From: Chrysemys picta bellii | Lineage: Eukaryota; Chordata; Testudines; Emydidae | Direction: 5' to 3' | Assembly (NCBI RefSeq): GCF_011386835.1 | Contig: NC_088791.1 | Location: 130,284,971 to 130,348,970 of the forward strand | DNA length: 64,000 nt | Shown here: positions 21,886 through 33,200 of the stretch, in pieces | Layout of the letters: each line of letters begins with the position of its first letter | How positions within the stretch are numbered: position 1 is the stretch's first letter | The notes under the pieces: model-generated | Told to the model about the DNA's origin: nothing | The model's input: only the letters and a program-made list of their open reading frames with translations | The model's database searches: none | Translations under genes and position numbers: made by a program

Positions 21886-22904
21886 CTCTTGTGATTGTAT
21901 TGTGAGTCTCATGATATTTAGTGTTTTTCTGAAAAGTCTCAGGGCTCTTGGAGTCATACAATTTAGCTTTCATTAACAAAAGTCTTGTCCTCATGGCTGC
22001 AGAGAAAGGCTTGAAAATCTGACACTTAAAGGCTCAAAAAACAAAAAGCAAATGAAAATAACTCAATATTTCCTATTTTTAGTTACTATGATTGGCAAAA
22101 AAAAAATCTCATTATTTTTTGGGAAGGGGGCACGGCAGGGAGGAAGTGGAGTGCTGGCTCAGGATTTTGGAATGTTTGGACTTGGCAATAATGGGCACCC
22201 AAATTTGAGCTTTTTGACCACAGTGTCACTATACCACCAAACAGCATATAACATCTGTAGGTAGATTGTAAGAAAGATGACCTACGGGTTTGTTTACCTA
22301 CAGGAGATATGCTCTATCCTCTTAATTCTTCTTATACCTTTACTTCCAACCCTGTGCAATAGGCACCATTTTACATCTAACTTCCCCGTTTCCCTGCTGC
22401 CATTCTGAGGGTAGTTATTTATTTTCTGTAACAAATTTTAATACAATTATCTCTGTTTGCTGCAAGAGAAAAGCAGAGCTCGACAATAATTTTCACTGGC
22501 ACAGAAAATACCAACTACATATGTTATGTTACCTTTTCTACAGCTGGAACTGTGTGTGAAACCCATGCTGAAAAGTGGCCCCACTAAGTCAATTCTCAGT
22601 ACAGATCATTGGCTAGTGTGAAGAGGATCAAATTTTAGTTAAGTATGGTTTTTTAAACCATTTCGGCCCCACCCACACTGCTTGCCCTCTGTGCTCAAAA
22701 CTAGATGGAGGAACTGTGTTGGACATGTATTTTAATCCAGTTTTCAGACACTGTACCATTAGTAATGTACGTGCATTCTATCACATGAAATATGCTGCAA
22801 AGCTTTTAGTAAGGGTATTATAAGGAGAACACAATGGATTTTCACACAACAGATTACCAGGGAGGGCTTTGTAAAATAGCTGTTAGTGCAAAAATGTGTG
22901 CTGC

Positions 22905-22979
22905 TAGCCTGACCCCGTTAATGATCCTCCCACAGGTTCATCCGCAGAAACCTTGTTATGACTTTTACTTCCTCTAGAT
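22905..22979 (-). rRNA. 18S rRNA 3' end plus start of ITS1, fragment
   Basis: On the minus strand the sequence reads ctagaggaagtaaaagtcat, then aacaaggtttctgcggatga, then acctgtgggaggatcatta. This is the last 61 nt of vertebrate 18S rRNA with a few substitutions (canonical GTAACAAGGTTTCCGTAGGTGAACC). The next bases (acggggtc) look like the ITS1 start. It is a dispersed pseudogene fragment, not a functional gene. A hAT-like element begins immediately on its right. Confidence 0.85.
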
Positions 22980-23188
22980 CAGGAATCGGCAACCTTTGGC
23001 ACGCGGCCCGTCAAGGAAAACTGCTGGTGGGCCGGGACAGTTTGTTTACCTACAGCGTCCGCAGGTTCAGCCGATCGCAGCTCCCACTGGCCGCGCGGCT
23101 CGCCGTTCCAAGCCAATAGGGACTGCAGGAACCGGCGCGGGCAGACCACCTGAATGGAGCTCCTGGACCACAGTTTGAGAACCTCTGC
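22980..23188. mobile_element. hAT-like non-autonomous element
   Basis: The left end caggaatcggcaacctttgg and the right end (complement cagaggttctcaaactg) are hAT-type termini. The flanks CCTCTAGA and CCTATAGA agree in 7 of 8 bases, with one stray base on each side. The body is GC-rich and non-coding. To its right (23189-23350) lies an imperfect repeat with gactgtttgtgccctgccct. Confidence 0.65.
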
Positions 23189-23984
23189 CCTATAGACTGT
23201 TAATCACTATCTGCCCCAGCCAGGAGGCAGTGGGCTAAAGACTGTTTGTGCCCTGCCCTGCCCAGAGAGCCAGAGCTTTCCCCATAGATTATTGATTACT
23301 GGCTGCCTGTAGTGAGGCGGAGTGGCCTCCTCACAACTCAGGAGCAAGGGACTGCTACAGCTCTGCTTAGATAATGTAACATTCATTTTTATTTGAGCCA
23401 CTCATCTCCAAGGATAGGTACAAGTTGAAAGACCTGTTCAAAATATTTGCTGAAAACAGCGTTTCGATTCCACAAATTCAAAGCACCTGTCTATACAGTC
23501 AAAATGAATTCATTTCAAGCTAATCACCATTGCAGAGAGTCACTGGTTAAAAGTGCTGCACAAAAGTCCTTTAAAAAAAAAAAAAAAAAAAAGCATGAAG
23601 CATAGCTAAGAAAAAAGCAAAGTACAATTTAAACATAAAAGCATTAGTAGATAGTAGAGACTGAATAGCTGTTGTTTTCTTTCTAATTATATAAAATGTT
23701 GAGCTTTCTACCATGATTTTAAGTAACTAAAAGCATAACTTTTTATGGCTGTGACAGCAGGCAATCAAAATAATTAATCCCATAGCTAACAAAAGCAATT
23801 AAACCAATCACAAAACCATGTTAAAAGTGGCACGACCAAGTGAGCTGATGATGTTGCAACAAAGGGCCCAATTCTGAGAGGTTCTGAGCACCTTCACCCT
23901 CACTTGGAGAACGGCACTCAGCACTCACAGGATTGGGCTCTATATGCACGGCACCTCAGAAGAACAGGCATCTCAGTGACGGCA

Positions 23985-24175
23985 ATAACTGAATCATAAA
24001 TCAGTTCCACATCTGTAAAATGGGGATAATATTCGTTTTCTCCTACCATTTGTCAGACTTGTCCATTTTGATTGTAAACTCTTAGGGAAAGGACTGTCTC
24101 TTACTATGTGTCTGTAACCAAGCCTAGCACAGTGGGGCCCTGATCTTCTGGAACACAAATAATAAATAACCAAAC
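23985..24175 (+). mobile_element. MIR/L2-type 3' end
   Basis: Contains catctgtaaaatggggataa, gattgtaaactcttagggaa, ggactgtctcttactatgtg and gcctagcacagtggggccct, ending in aataataaataa. This is the joint MIR/L2 tail. Confidence 0.8.
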
Positions 24176-24599
24176 ATCATTTCCATTAAAAGCACTCAAT
24201 TTTGTTCATTTGCCACTGAAATTACAACACAATTTATTTACAACTAAACTTGAAAAAAGCCCACATTCAAAGGAAAAACAATTTAAAAAAAAAGGCAAGC
24301 CTGTCCCCATTACAGTGTCCTATTTCCTATGTGGCCTTTCTCTTGTATTTATTATGGACAAATTAGGTGTATACTTTTCTATTGCACACCTACTTATTGA
24401 TCATTTGAAATTTTACATTAAAATAATTGTGCCACTGTAATGCCTGAAGGTGCAAGTGCTATCTTCATCTGCAAAAGTATTGGTGTAAGGGAAGGGATTA
24501 ACCCTCCAAGAGGCCAGATTTACTATGTGATTAGGGCTCCATAGAAGCCTCACAGGAAGAGGCACTGAATCATAATATATTTAGCCAGACTGTACGCAC

Positions 24600-25178
24600 T
24601 TCTTTCTCTAGCTCATCCACTTTTTGGGCTGGATGAGCTAGCCCTGCTCCTCGGCAGGGGTTAGGGGGGAGGGGGTGCAGGTATCCGTGCAAGGGGGGGT
24701 GCCACAGTTGGGCTCTGGGCGCAGGGGGTGCGGGTATCTGGACAAGGGGGGGGGGCTTGCAGATGGGTTCTGGGGGGGCAGAGTATCTGGGCCAGGGGGG
24801 CGATGGCTGGGCTCTGGGGAGGAGGGGGTTGGGTGTATTGGCTGGAGGGGGGCATGGCTGGGCTCTGGGGGGAGTGGTTGTTGGAGTCTGGCCCCCCATC
24901 TGGCCTTGGGGGGGGAGTAAGAGGGCAGAGAAACAGGAACTGGGTTGTCATAGGGTTTTTTTTAACTCTCTATTCCTAGGGGAAATTTTGTGTGTGTTTG
25001 TATTGTTATAGACATACTTGCTGACAGGTAGTTTGAAATAAATTACCAAAATAATTGAAACTGGTGTGATTATGTAGTGTCATTGTGACAAATAAAAAGT
25101 GCAGAATTTTGCAGAATTTTAAAATATTGTGTACAGAATTTTTAACTTTTTGGCACAGAGTGCCCAGGAGTAATATTT
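24600..25178 (-). repeat. Unclassified repeat with G-rich VNTR
   Basis: 24660-24910 holds about four units of 55-65 bp built from ggctgggctctgggg, ggaggggg and tatctggacaaggggg variants. The flank 24950-25178 (tgcagaattttaaaatattg, cacagagtgcccaggagta) is a block that I recognise joined to such VNTRs in other reptile repeats. On the minus strand the element would start actcctgggcactctgtgcc. The Pro-rich and Gly-rich frames on both strands are repeat products. Confidence 0.6.
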
Positions 25179-25179
25179 G

Positions 25180-26040
25180 AAGACTTATCAGGTCCCCGCT
25201 CTGTCTTTTCTCAAGACTGAACATGCCCAGTTTTTTTAACCTCTCCTCAAAGGTCAAGTTCTCTAAACCTGTTATCTTTTTCATTGCTCTCCTCTGGACT
25301 CTCTCCAATTTGTATCTTCTCTAAAGTGTGGCACCCAGAACTTGACCCAGTACTCCAGCTGAGGCTTCACCAGTGTTGAGTAGAGAAGAACAATTACCTC
25401 CTGTGTCTTACATACAACACTCCCGTTAATACATCCCAGGATGATATTAACCTTTTTTGCAACAGCATCACAGTTGGGTTTCATATTCAATATGTGATCC
25501 ACTATAAACTCCAGATCTTTTAATGTAATATTATTGCCTAGCCTGTTATTCCTTATTATGTATTTGTGTATTTGATTTTTCATTCCTGAATGTAGCCCTT
25601 TGCATTTCAGATCAATTCTCCAATTTGTTGAGGTTGTTTCAAATTCTAATCCTGTTCTCCAAAGTGTTCGCAAACCCTCCCAGCTTGGTTTCTTCTGCAA
25701 AATTTATAAGCACACTCTCCACTCCATTATCCAAGTTATCAATAAAAACATTGAATAGTAACAGACCCAAGCCAGAACCTGTGGGACCTCACTCGATACT
25801 TCACATCCCAGTTTGACAGCAAGCCATTAATAACTACTCTTTGAGCATGATTGTTGGAACAGTTTTGCACCCTCCTTATAGTAATTTCATCTAGACCGCA
25901 TTTCCCTAGTTTGCTTATGAGAATGTCACATGGGACTTTGTCAAAAGCCTTACTAAAATCAAGTTCTAACATGTCTCCAGTTTACTCCTCCCAGTCATTA
26001 GGCCAGTAACCCTGCCAAAGATGGAAATTAGGTTGGTTTG
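25180..26040 (-). pseudogene. CR1 LINE ORF2 fragment (RT C-terminal half), decayed
   Basis: Minus-strand frames give LDFSKAFDKVPCDILISKL (about 25900), then VNIILGCINGSVV, LLYSTLVKPQLEYWVKFW, and VQRRAMKKITGLENLTFEER with KLGMFSLEKR (about 25200-25300). This is the palm, thumb and C-terminal region of CR1 RT in order, spread over three frames by indels. No catalytic Asp pair can be read in frame. The 5' edge meets a PLE tail at about 26050. Confidence 0.85.
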
Positions 26041-26044
26041 GCGT

Positions 26045-26230
26045 GATTTCATATATATACACATACAGAGAGCATATCTCCTCAATATATGTTCCATTCT
26101 ATGCATCCGAAGAAGTGGACTGTAGCCCACGAAAGCTTATGCTCAAATAAATTTGTTAGTCTCTAAGGTACCACAAGTACTCCTGTTCTTTTTGCGGATA
26201 CAGACTAACACGGCTGCTACTCTGAAACCT
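26045..26230 (+). mobile_element. PLE 3' tail insertion
   Basis: It runs from the atacacatacagagagcat block through gcatccgaagaagtggac and the stem gtggactgtagcccac to the complete end ctgctactctgaaacc. It sits at the 5' edge of the CR1 fragment. No TSD is clear. Confidence 0.85.
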
Positions 26231-28990
26231 TTTCCAGTGTAGTTATTTTCTTTCTCTAAAGCATCTTCATACTGTTAACTGTATCATATTCTGTGTTGGT
26301 TGGGTGTGTGAGAGAGATACTTAGCTATGGCAGTGTAGACAATCCCTTAGTGTCAAAGTGCAAAGGCTTGGGTGTTTTATTTTCTTATTTCATATGAAAT
26401 TGCCTACTGGGTTTTGCTTTTGCTCAATCTACTGAGCCCTCTGGCTGTGCAAATTTGCAAGTCTTCTGCATGAAACACATTTCCACTAATATTTAAAGTA
26501 ACAGACAGATATTATATAGCAGCACAAGACAAGCTACCATGAATTGGGACCATTGTTTCCTCAGATTTCAAGGTATTGAATAAAATAATCACAAGATTGA
26601 CAGAAAGAATTTATAAATAGCTTTTTAATGGCCACTTTTTTGTGCAACTTTTTAATAAGCACTTTTTTTTTTTGTTGGCAGAGAATATCTGCACATATGG
26701 TACATTGTGGAGGGTACCAATCCGCCCTCCTGATACTGGGTTGCTTTTCACTTTGGACATGAAGTGCTAATGTTATAGTCCTAAAATCAGCGTACAGAGC
26801 TATGAATGTTAACATAGCCCTGGCTTCAACTTCCTAGCTATCAATTTTCCATTTTGCAGCCACAGCAGAATTCATTTCAAGGGAAAGCTATGAGGAGAAC
26901 AAACTTAGGATGTGAAATACTTGGTTTTATTTCTTCACAGGCAACTCTGGAGCATTTTACTGTACTCATGGTCCAATAATTTTTTTATGTTACATTTATT
27001 AGAGAAGAAAATTAGGGTATTATTTTTTTATGTTGTTCACACACCGTTACTAGCCAAGAGAGTGCTTGTTTTCCTAAAATGCAGTAGCTGATCATTCCCT
27101 GAATACCTGTTGCTGAATTTATTTTTCCATTTGAAAATAAGCAGTTTATTCTTTATACAATCAGAGGCAAATCCTTCTTCCACCACGATTGTTGCATTAG
27201 ACAGTCCCAAACACAGTAGAACCGGTGCTGTTGTGGTGGACTGAGGGAGACAGGGAGCAGTTAGGAGCCAGATTTCAGAAGCCTGAATAAGTGGGGAAAA
27301 TTCCTTATACAGCACAGAGTCCTGCTCCATGGAGGTACATGGTATGCTACTTTGGCGGGGTGGGGGTGGGGGGAAAGGGGGCTAGCGTGATAAGGGACCA
27401 ATGGATCTGCTGCTGTGCAGATACACCAGCTATTGCATGCAGGATGTGGCCTTTAATGAATTATGAATGTCTACAGAGCTATCAATTCTACACCTGTACT
27501 GGTGCCTTAGTTGGTTCTGCAGTACTAGGAATTTTTCAGCATTCTGCAATGCACTTTAAATAGCACAGTTCTCTGCATAATCTTGTCTCAGTCTGTAAGC
27601 TTAGGTGCTGACAGGCTTAACAAGTTACAGTTTTCCCAGCTTGCTGATGCAGCAGGGAACTGCTTTCACACACTTAGCTGTGCTATTCTGGAGATATGGT
27701 AACGTTTAGTGTTACTCTATGTGAATGTATGAAAATAATTTGTCCTCATCTAGTACCATTTAAAGCACTGAAGTGACATTGTCTGCAAATTTCCTTGCAG
27801 TCTCTTGGGTTTAAATCATTCACCCACTGTCACGTATATTTACAAAATAAAGCCAGATGATCTATCCCCTCCACACCTGTGTTCATATATAAAAGATGTT
27901 TTTCCGATAAATGATAAAATAAAGGGAAATATACCACTTCATCCCCCCAAAAAAATTACCTGTGGCTGGAGAAAATTAATTTTTGAATTAAGCTTGTCTG
28001 CATTCACAAAAATTTATCCTTCCTTGTCTGGCTACATTTTTTTCCCCAAGAAAAGTTAGTGATTATCTTCTGAGTTGTCTTGCAGTTGTCAATAGAGCAT
28101 CGGAGTGCAATGCTGTTTCTGCAGTGTTTATAGCCGGCTGTTTGTGACACAATGTAGCACAGCCAGGAAGCCGACTAAGCGATGGAAAAAATCAGAATGC
28201 TCTAGCAGAGCAGTGGGGGCTGATATTATAGCGTAATTACAGACGTCATATGGCCTGATAAAATCTTTGGAATAAAGGACCTCCTGATGAGCATAATAAA
28301 ATTTAAAGCAAAGGTCAAATAAATCGTCTGAATGTTGCATAATTATAACAATACTCTGGCCTAACCAAACCCCAACCAAAGTGCACAGATTTCACAAGCC
28401 ATAGGATTCTGTACTTCCTTACCACCCAAGTTGCATCATCGTAACAGCAGCCATAAAGCAAATCTGTAAATAACAGTTTGTGACAGAGTTGCAGTTAATA
28501 TTTCATGTGTCTCTGAGAGTTAGAATTTAGCACTAGTAAAAGGTACTGGATTGACAGCCCTGGAGAGTGGAGTTTCTCCCATCTACCTGAAGAGGCCACA
28601 TTTAGAAGGTAAAAGGATACATCAGTCTCCATGCACATTCAATCCTTCACCTCTTTGTTGAGATTCCCGGGTGGTGGTAGGTTTAGCTATAGGGAAACAC
28701 TTGAAAATGGAGACCAGGACTGTGACCAAAATATTGATTCATTTAAGCTATTGAACAAGTGGAAGGTGGTAACATAGGCTACATCTGAACCAGAGGACTT
28801 AGGGGTGAAAGGCTCTATAACTCATTAATGTCTTAGCCATCCAGTCCCCTTCCACTGTTTTTATCCCAGAAGCCCCCTGATATACTCCTAATCATATGTT
28901 TAAAAACATGTGTCAAATTAACTATTACATTAAATTATTTTGGAAGCAAGACAAATAGAAAATTATCTATTATCAATAAACTTGTGTTGG
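26231..28990. other. No gene recognised
   Basis: Open frames of 60-100 codons have no recognisable domains. A G-rich patch lies at 27356-27380. No known repeat family stands out. Confidence 0.5.
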
Positions 28991-28994
28991 GAAC

Positions 28995-29553
28995 TGCAGC
29001 AGCACTACTCCCATAATAGTAATGCTCCTCATCTGGAAACAGAGCCACTGATTTCCCTTTTTGTAGATTGGCACTATATTTGCCCTTTTCCCGTCTTCTG
29101 GAATCTCTCCCATCTTCATGACTTTTCAAAGATAATCACTAATGGCTCAGATATCTCCTCAGTCAGCCCCTTGAGTATTCTAGGATGCATTTCATTGGGC
29201 CCTGGTGACTTGAAGACATCTAACTTGTCTAAGTAATTTTTAACTTATTCTTTCCCTATTTTAGCCTCTGATCCTACCTCATTTTCACTGGCATTCACTA
29301 TATTAGACATCCAATCACCACCAACTTTCTTGATGAAAACCGAAACAAAGAAGTCATTAAGCACCTCTACCATTTCCACATTTTCTGTTATTGTTTTCTC
29401 CCCCTCATTGAGTAATGGGCCTACCCTGTCCTTGGGCTTCCTCTTGCTTCTAATGTATTTTTAGAATGTTTTCTTGTTACCCTTTATGTCTCTAGATAAT
29501 TTGATCCCGTTTTGTGCCTTGGCCTTTCTAATTTTGTCCCTACATCCCCTCAT
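28995..29553 (-). pseudogene. CR1 LINE ORF2, region upstream of the RT palm, inverted
   Basis: The complement encodes scattered CR1 pieces such as [15 protein letters not shown] and GNGRGA (about 29370-29440), in the linker between endonuclease and RT. Many stops are present. It abuts a plus-strand CR1/L3 piece at about 29555, the arrangement left by a 5' inversion. Confidence 0.65.
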
Positions 29554-29554
29554 C

Positions 29555-30290
29555 ATGGATAGCTGTCTGAAAACATCATTTCAAAGTGCAGTGGCAGTTA
29601 AAAAAGCTAACAATGTTAACCACCATTAGAAAAGGGATAGATAATACAGAAAACATGGTATGCTCACATCTTGAATACAGCGTGCAGTTCTGATCATCCC
29701 ATCTCAAAAAACATATTAGAATTGGAAAAGGCACAGAGAAAGGCAACAAAAATAACTACAAGTATGGAACAGCTTCCATATGAGGAGAGATTCAAAAGAC
29801 TAGGACAGTTCAGTTTAGAAAAGAGACGACTAAGGAGAGATTTGATAGAGGTCTATAAAATCATGAACGGCATGGAGAAAAAGTATTATTTACCCCTCCA
29901 CATAATATATAAACTACGGGTCACCCAATGAAATTAATAGGTGGCACGTTTAAAACAAACAAAAGGAAGTACTACTTCTCACAATGCACAGTTGAACCTG
30001 TGGAACTCCTTGCCATGGGATGTTGTGAAGTATAACTGGGTTCAAAAAATAATTAGATAAGATCATGGGAGGATAGATCCATCAATCACTATTAGCCAAG
30101 ATGGTCAGGGATGCAACCACATGCTCTGGTTGCCCCTTAACCTCCAATTGCCAGAAGCCAGGACTGGACAACAGGGGATGGATCACTTGATAATTGCCCT
30201 GTTTATTCCCTCTGAAGCGTCTGGCACTGTTCACTGTCAGCAGACCATTGGTTTGACCCAGTTTGGCTATTATTATGTTGTGATGTTCTT
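29555..30290 (+). pseudogene. CR1/L3 LINE ORF2 C-terminus and 3' UTR
   Basis: It starts [18 protein letters not shown] and continues with LELEKAQRKATKI, LPYEERFKRLGQFSLEKRRL and RRDLIEVYKIMNGMEKK, typical of the ORF2 C-terminus. The 3' UTR has ggatggatcacttgataatt and ccctctgaagcgtctggcac. A stretch near 29620-29690 is compressed relative to the family. Confidence 0.85.
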
Positions 30291-30299
30291 GCTTGTTCA

Positions 30300-33200
30300 T
30301 GGGTCATTAACTTTGGCACTGACCTTTCCGCGTTCCCAACCATAGATCTTCCCTTGACAGTTCCCTTTAATCCGGCTGCTCTGGTCTCAGGTTAGTCCAG
30401 AACTTGGAGGTCAAGACCTCACTTGGTTTTACACAATGCATTGGTTTGTTAAATGAAAGTCTGTCCTGATTCCCACTATATGCTTTACACAAGTGCCGAT
30501 GAAAAAAGAAATAACCGAGTCCTAGCAAAAAATACACTGATATCAGAAACCCTTCCAATCAAGGGGCATCCTTGGTGGCCCAATTTAATTCTGATCATAT
30601 CATCTTAAAACAAACAAACAAACCATGTCCACAGGCATTCAGAGAGGTCATAAACAAAACCAAAGCTCTCCCATGCTCCACCCACTACAGGCATAGAAAT
30701 AAAAAATGGGCAGCAGAAAGTCCAATAGTTTTATCAGCTTTCTAAAAGAAGAAGTGGCTAAAGAAGCTGAGCCATCTCCACTGCCCAATGTAACATTGTA
30801 TGATTAATTCCCTTGGGCCCTGGCAATGCCTTTTCATCAATTGATACAGTTTGTTTTCATGACAGATCCTTCTTATTAATCATTCCACCCTCCATTTACT
30901 AGTACGATGGATGGTCATTTGGCTGTTCTATCCCTACTTTTTTTTTTTTTAAATATCTTAAGAGGAGCACCAGTGGTGTTTGTAAACTACCTTTAATTAG
31001 ATTTAACCACTTGATAAACCTCTGTGTCAACTCAGGAAATTTAATAAACTATTAAGCTTTGAAGACAAGATATTAAACAATCATAGCAAAATTATATGAA
31101 CTCTCCCTCCGCCCCATGAAATTAGAACAGCACTAACAAAATCTGAAAGGATTATTTTACTTAACGAAAATACTCATGGTAAGCCTTTAGCAGTTTTCAT
31201 CACATAATATTGCATTGTTCAATAAAATAACGAGATGCTTAGAAATGGCTGCGTTGCAATGGAATAACACCCTGCCCAAAGGTAGGAGCCTTGCTAGCCC
31301 AGAGGAGAACAAATGATCGGGGAGCTTCCTCTTGCCTTAGATGCTATGCCCCCTTCATTCCCGCTCAGGCTCTCACAAGGGACAGTTAGCAGGGCTAAGG
31401 AGAAGGGCCGATCAGGAGACTGCTTTCACTACGACTGACTGCCCAATGAGGGCTCTGAGTGGATTCCCTGAGATCTATACAAGCTTCAGGAACCCCTGCA
31501 TGCAGGAGATCAGTTGCTTACTTCGGTCTGTGGCTCATCGAGAGAGGATTGGGGCATTACGGAGAAAAGCAGCAATAGTGAAGGCAGACACTGCTATCTG
31601 AGCCAACTACCAAAAGGAAAAGCAACAGTGTTCACTTAGCAAAACTAGTAAAGGAACACTTTTACCATAAATACCAGTCCATTTAGCATTAAACTGTTTT
31701 AATTATGTCCCCAGAACAACTATATTCTGTAATATATATGAACACGCCTTCACAAATGTTGTAGAATATAATTTAAACATTTTTATAATGATGAATTATA
31801 ACAAGACACAGCTGCTTTCTTTGTGAAACCAAATTATGGGTTGAATTCACCTCTGTGTTCCTCTATCTGTGTGCTGGTATAACTCCACTGGTACCAGTGG
31901 TGTCTCCTTAGTGTCAAACTGGAGCAATGCAATGCTGATTCAGGCCTCATAATTACAGTCTATGCAAAGGATAGTCTTTTCTTTTATGTGCGGGGATTTA
32001 TACAACCTCTGCATCAAAATAAGAATATATGTCTAGGGCATCAAATTCCACATGGTGAGGAACTACACTAAAGTAGGTGGCAAATTCACTGTGATTGAAG
32101 GCAGACCTACAAGAATCAATTTATATACCATTGAAACGCAGGTACCCATGTAGCAACCTCTGGAGTGAAGCAAGGCAGCTATTTAACAGCACTCAGCAAC
32201 ATTGCACAAGTATTTAGGGCAGGAAGTGAATCCCTTAGCCAATTAAGGGTGCATTGGAGGCTAAAATAAATCTGTAATGTAATCACTCAAGCTGCAGTTT
32301 GGCTAGGACAGTAGGATTAACACCTCTAACTCCTGCAAAATTGTCATAAGATTTATAATGAGCAGAAGTGGTCAGAGCCTTGGTTTTATCTGTTAGCCAA
32401 AAGATGAGTTAAGGGCAGAATACTGAATGAATGAAAGTTTACTCTGTCTTCCAGAAGACCACTAAACAAGGAGTTGCAATAGTTAATCCTAGATGCTATC
32501 AAAGAAATTTCAGTTCAGTTCAATCCTTTTAATTTCCAACCTTTGGAATTCAGCCAAATAGTTGTGACTTAATAGGATCTGCAAGTTAAAATTAAAATCC
32601 TGCATGCCTGTCCGTTTTAGTTCTTATCCCTCACTTCCTCTTAGAGAAAAACACTCCATTATTACTGCTGTGTCCAGGGCCTGTCTTTTGTCTCTGGTCT
32701 CCTTTAGCTTGTAGCAACCCCTTATTTAAAAAATATAAACGACTGTAGAATCCAACATCAATAGTCAAACCAGGAAGGTTCACAATACTGATACATCAGT
32801 GTTTGGGGGCAATTACTTTAAAATAATGCAGTATGTTTTTTTAGGGCTCCAATGGGCTTTGGATCAGGAAAAATAGAAGAAACTATGAGGTACATGAAGG
32901 CTCAGCTGCCATAGCATGGCCTCAGAGGTGCATGGAGCCTCATATACTTTATGACTATAGTTCTGAATATTATGCAGAGACAAATCAAAAAGCATTTCAG
33001 AGTAGCATGTGGCTCACAGATACAAGTTAGTCACTCTATGGCATAAGAGTTTGTCACTCCCAACTCAAAACACCAATGCTATGAGATCCTGACACCTGTT
33101 CCATTAAGAGATTTGAATAATAAGCAACTGCCGAGTTTTTCTTTTCTTTTCTCAATGGAAAGGGAAGAGCACAGGTTACCACTTACAAAAAATGAGGACT

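Noticed and set aside
24570..25011. Pro-rich minus-strand and Gly-rich plus-strand frames near 100 codons
   Set aside because: Both are translations of the same G-rich tandem repeat.
31341..31601. 86-codon frame in the repeat-poor block
   Set aside because: No domain or supporting context. Chance frames of this length are common in the window.
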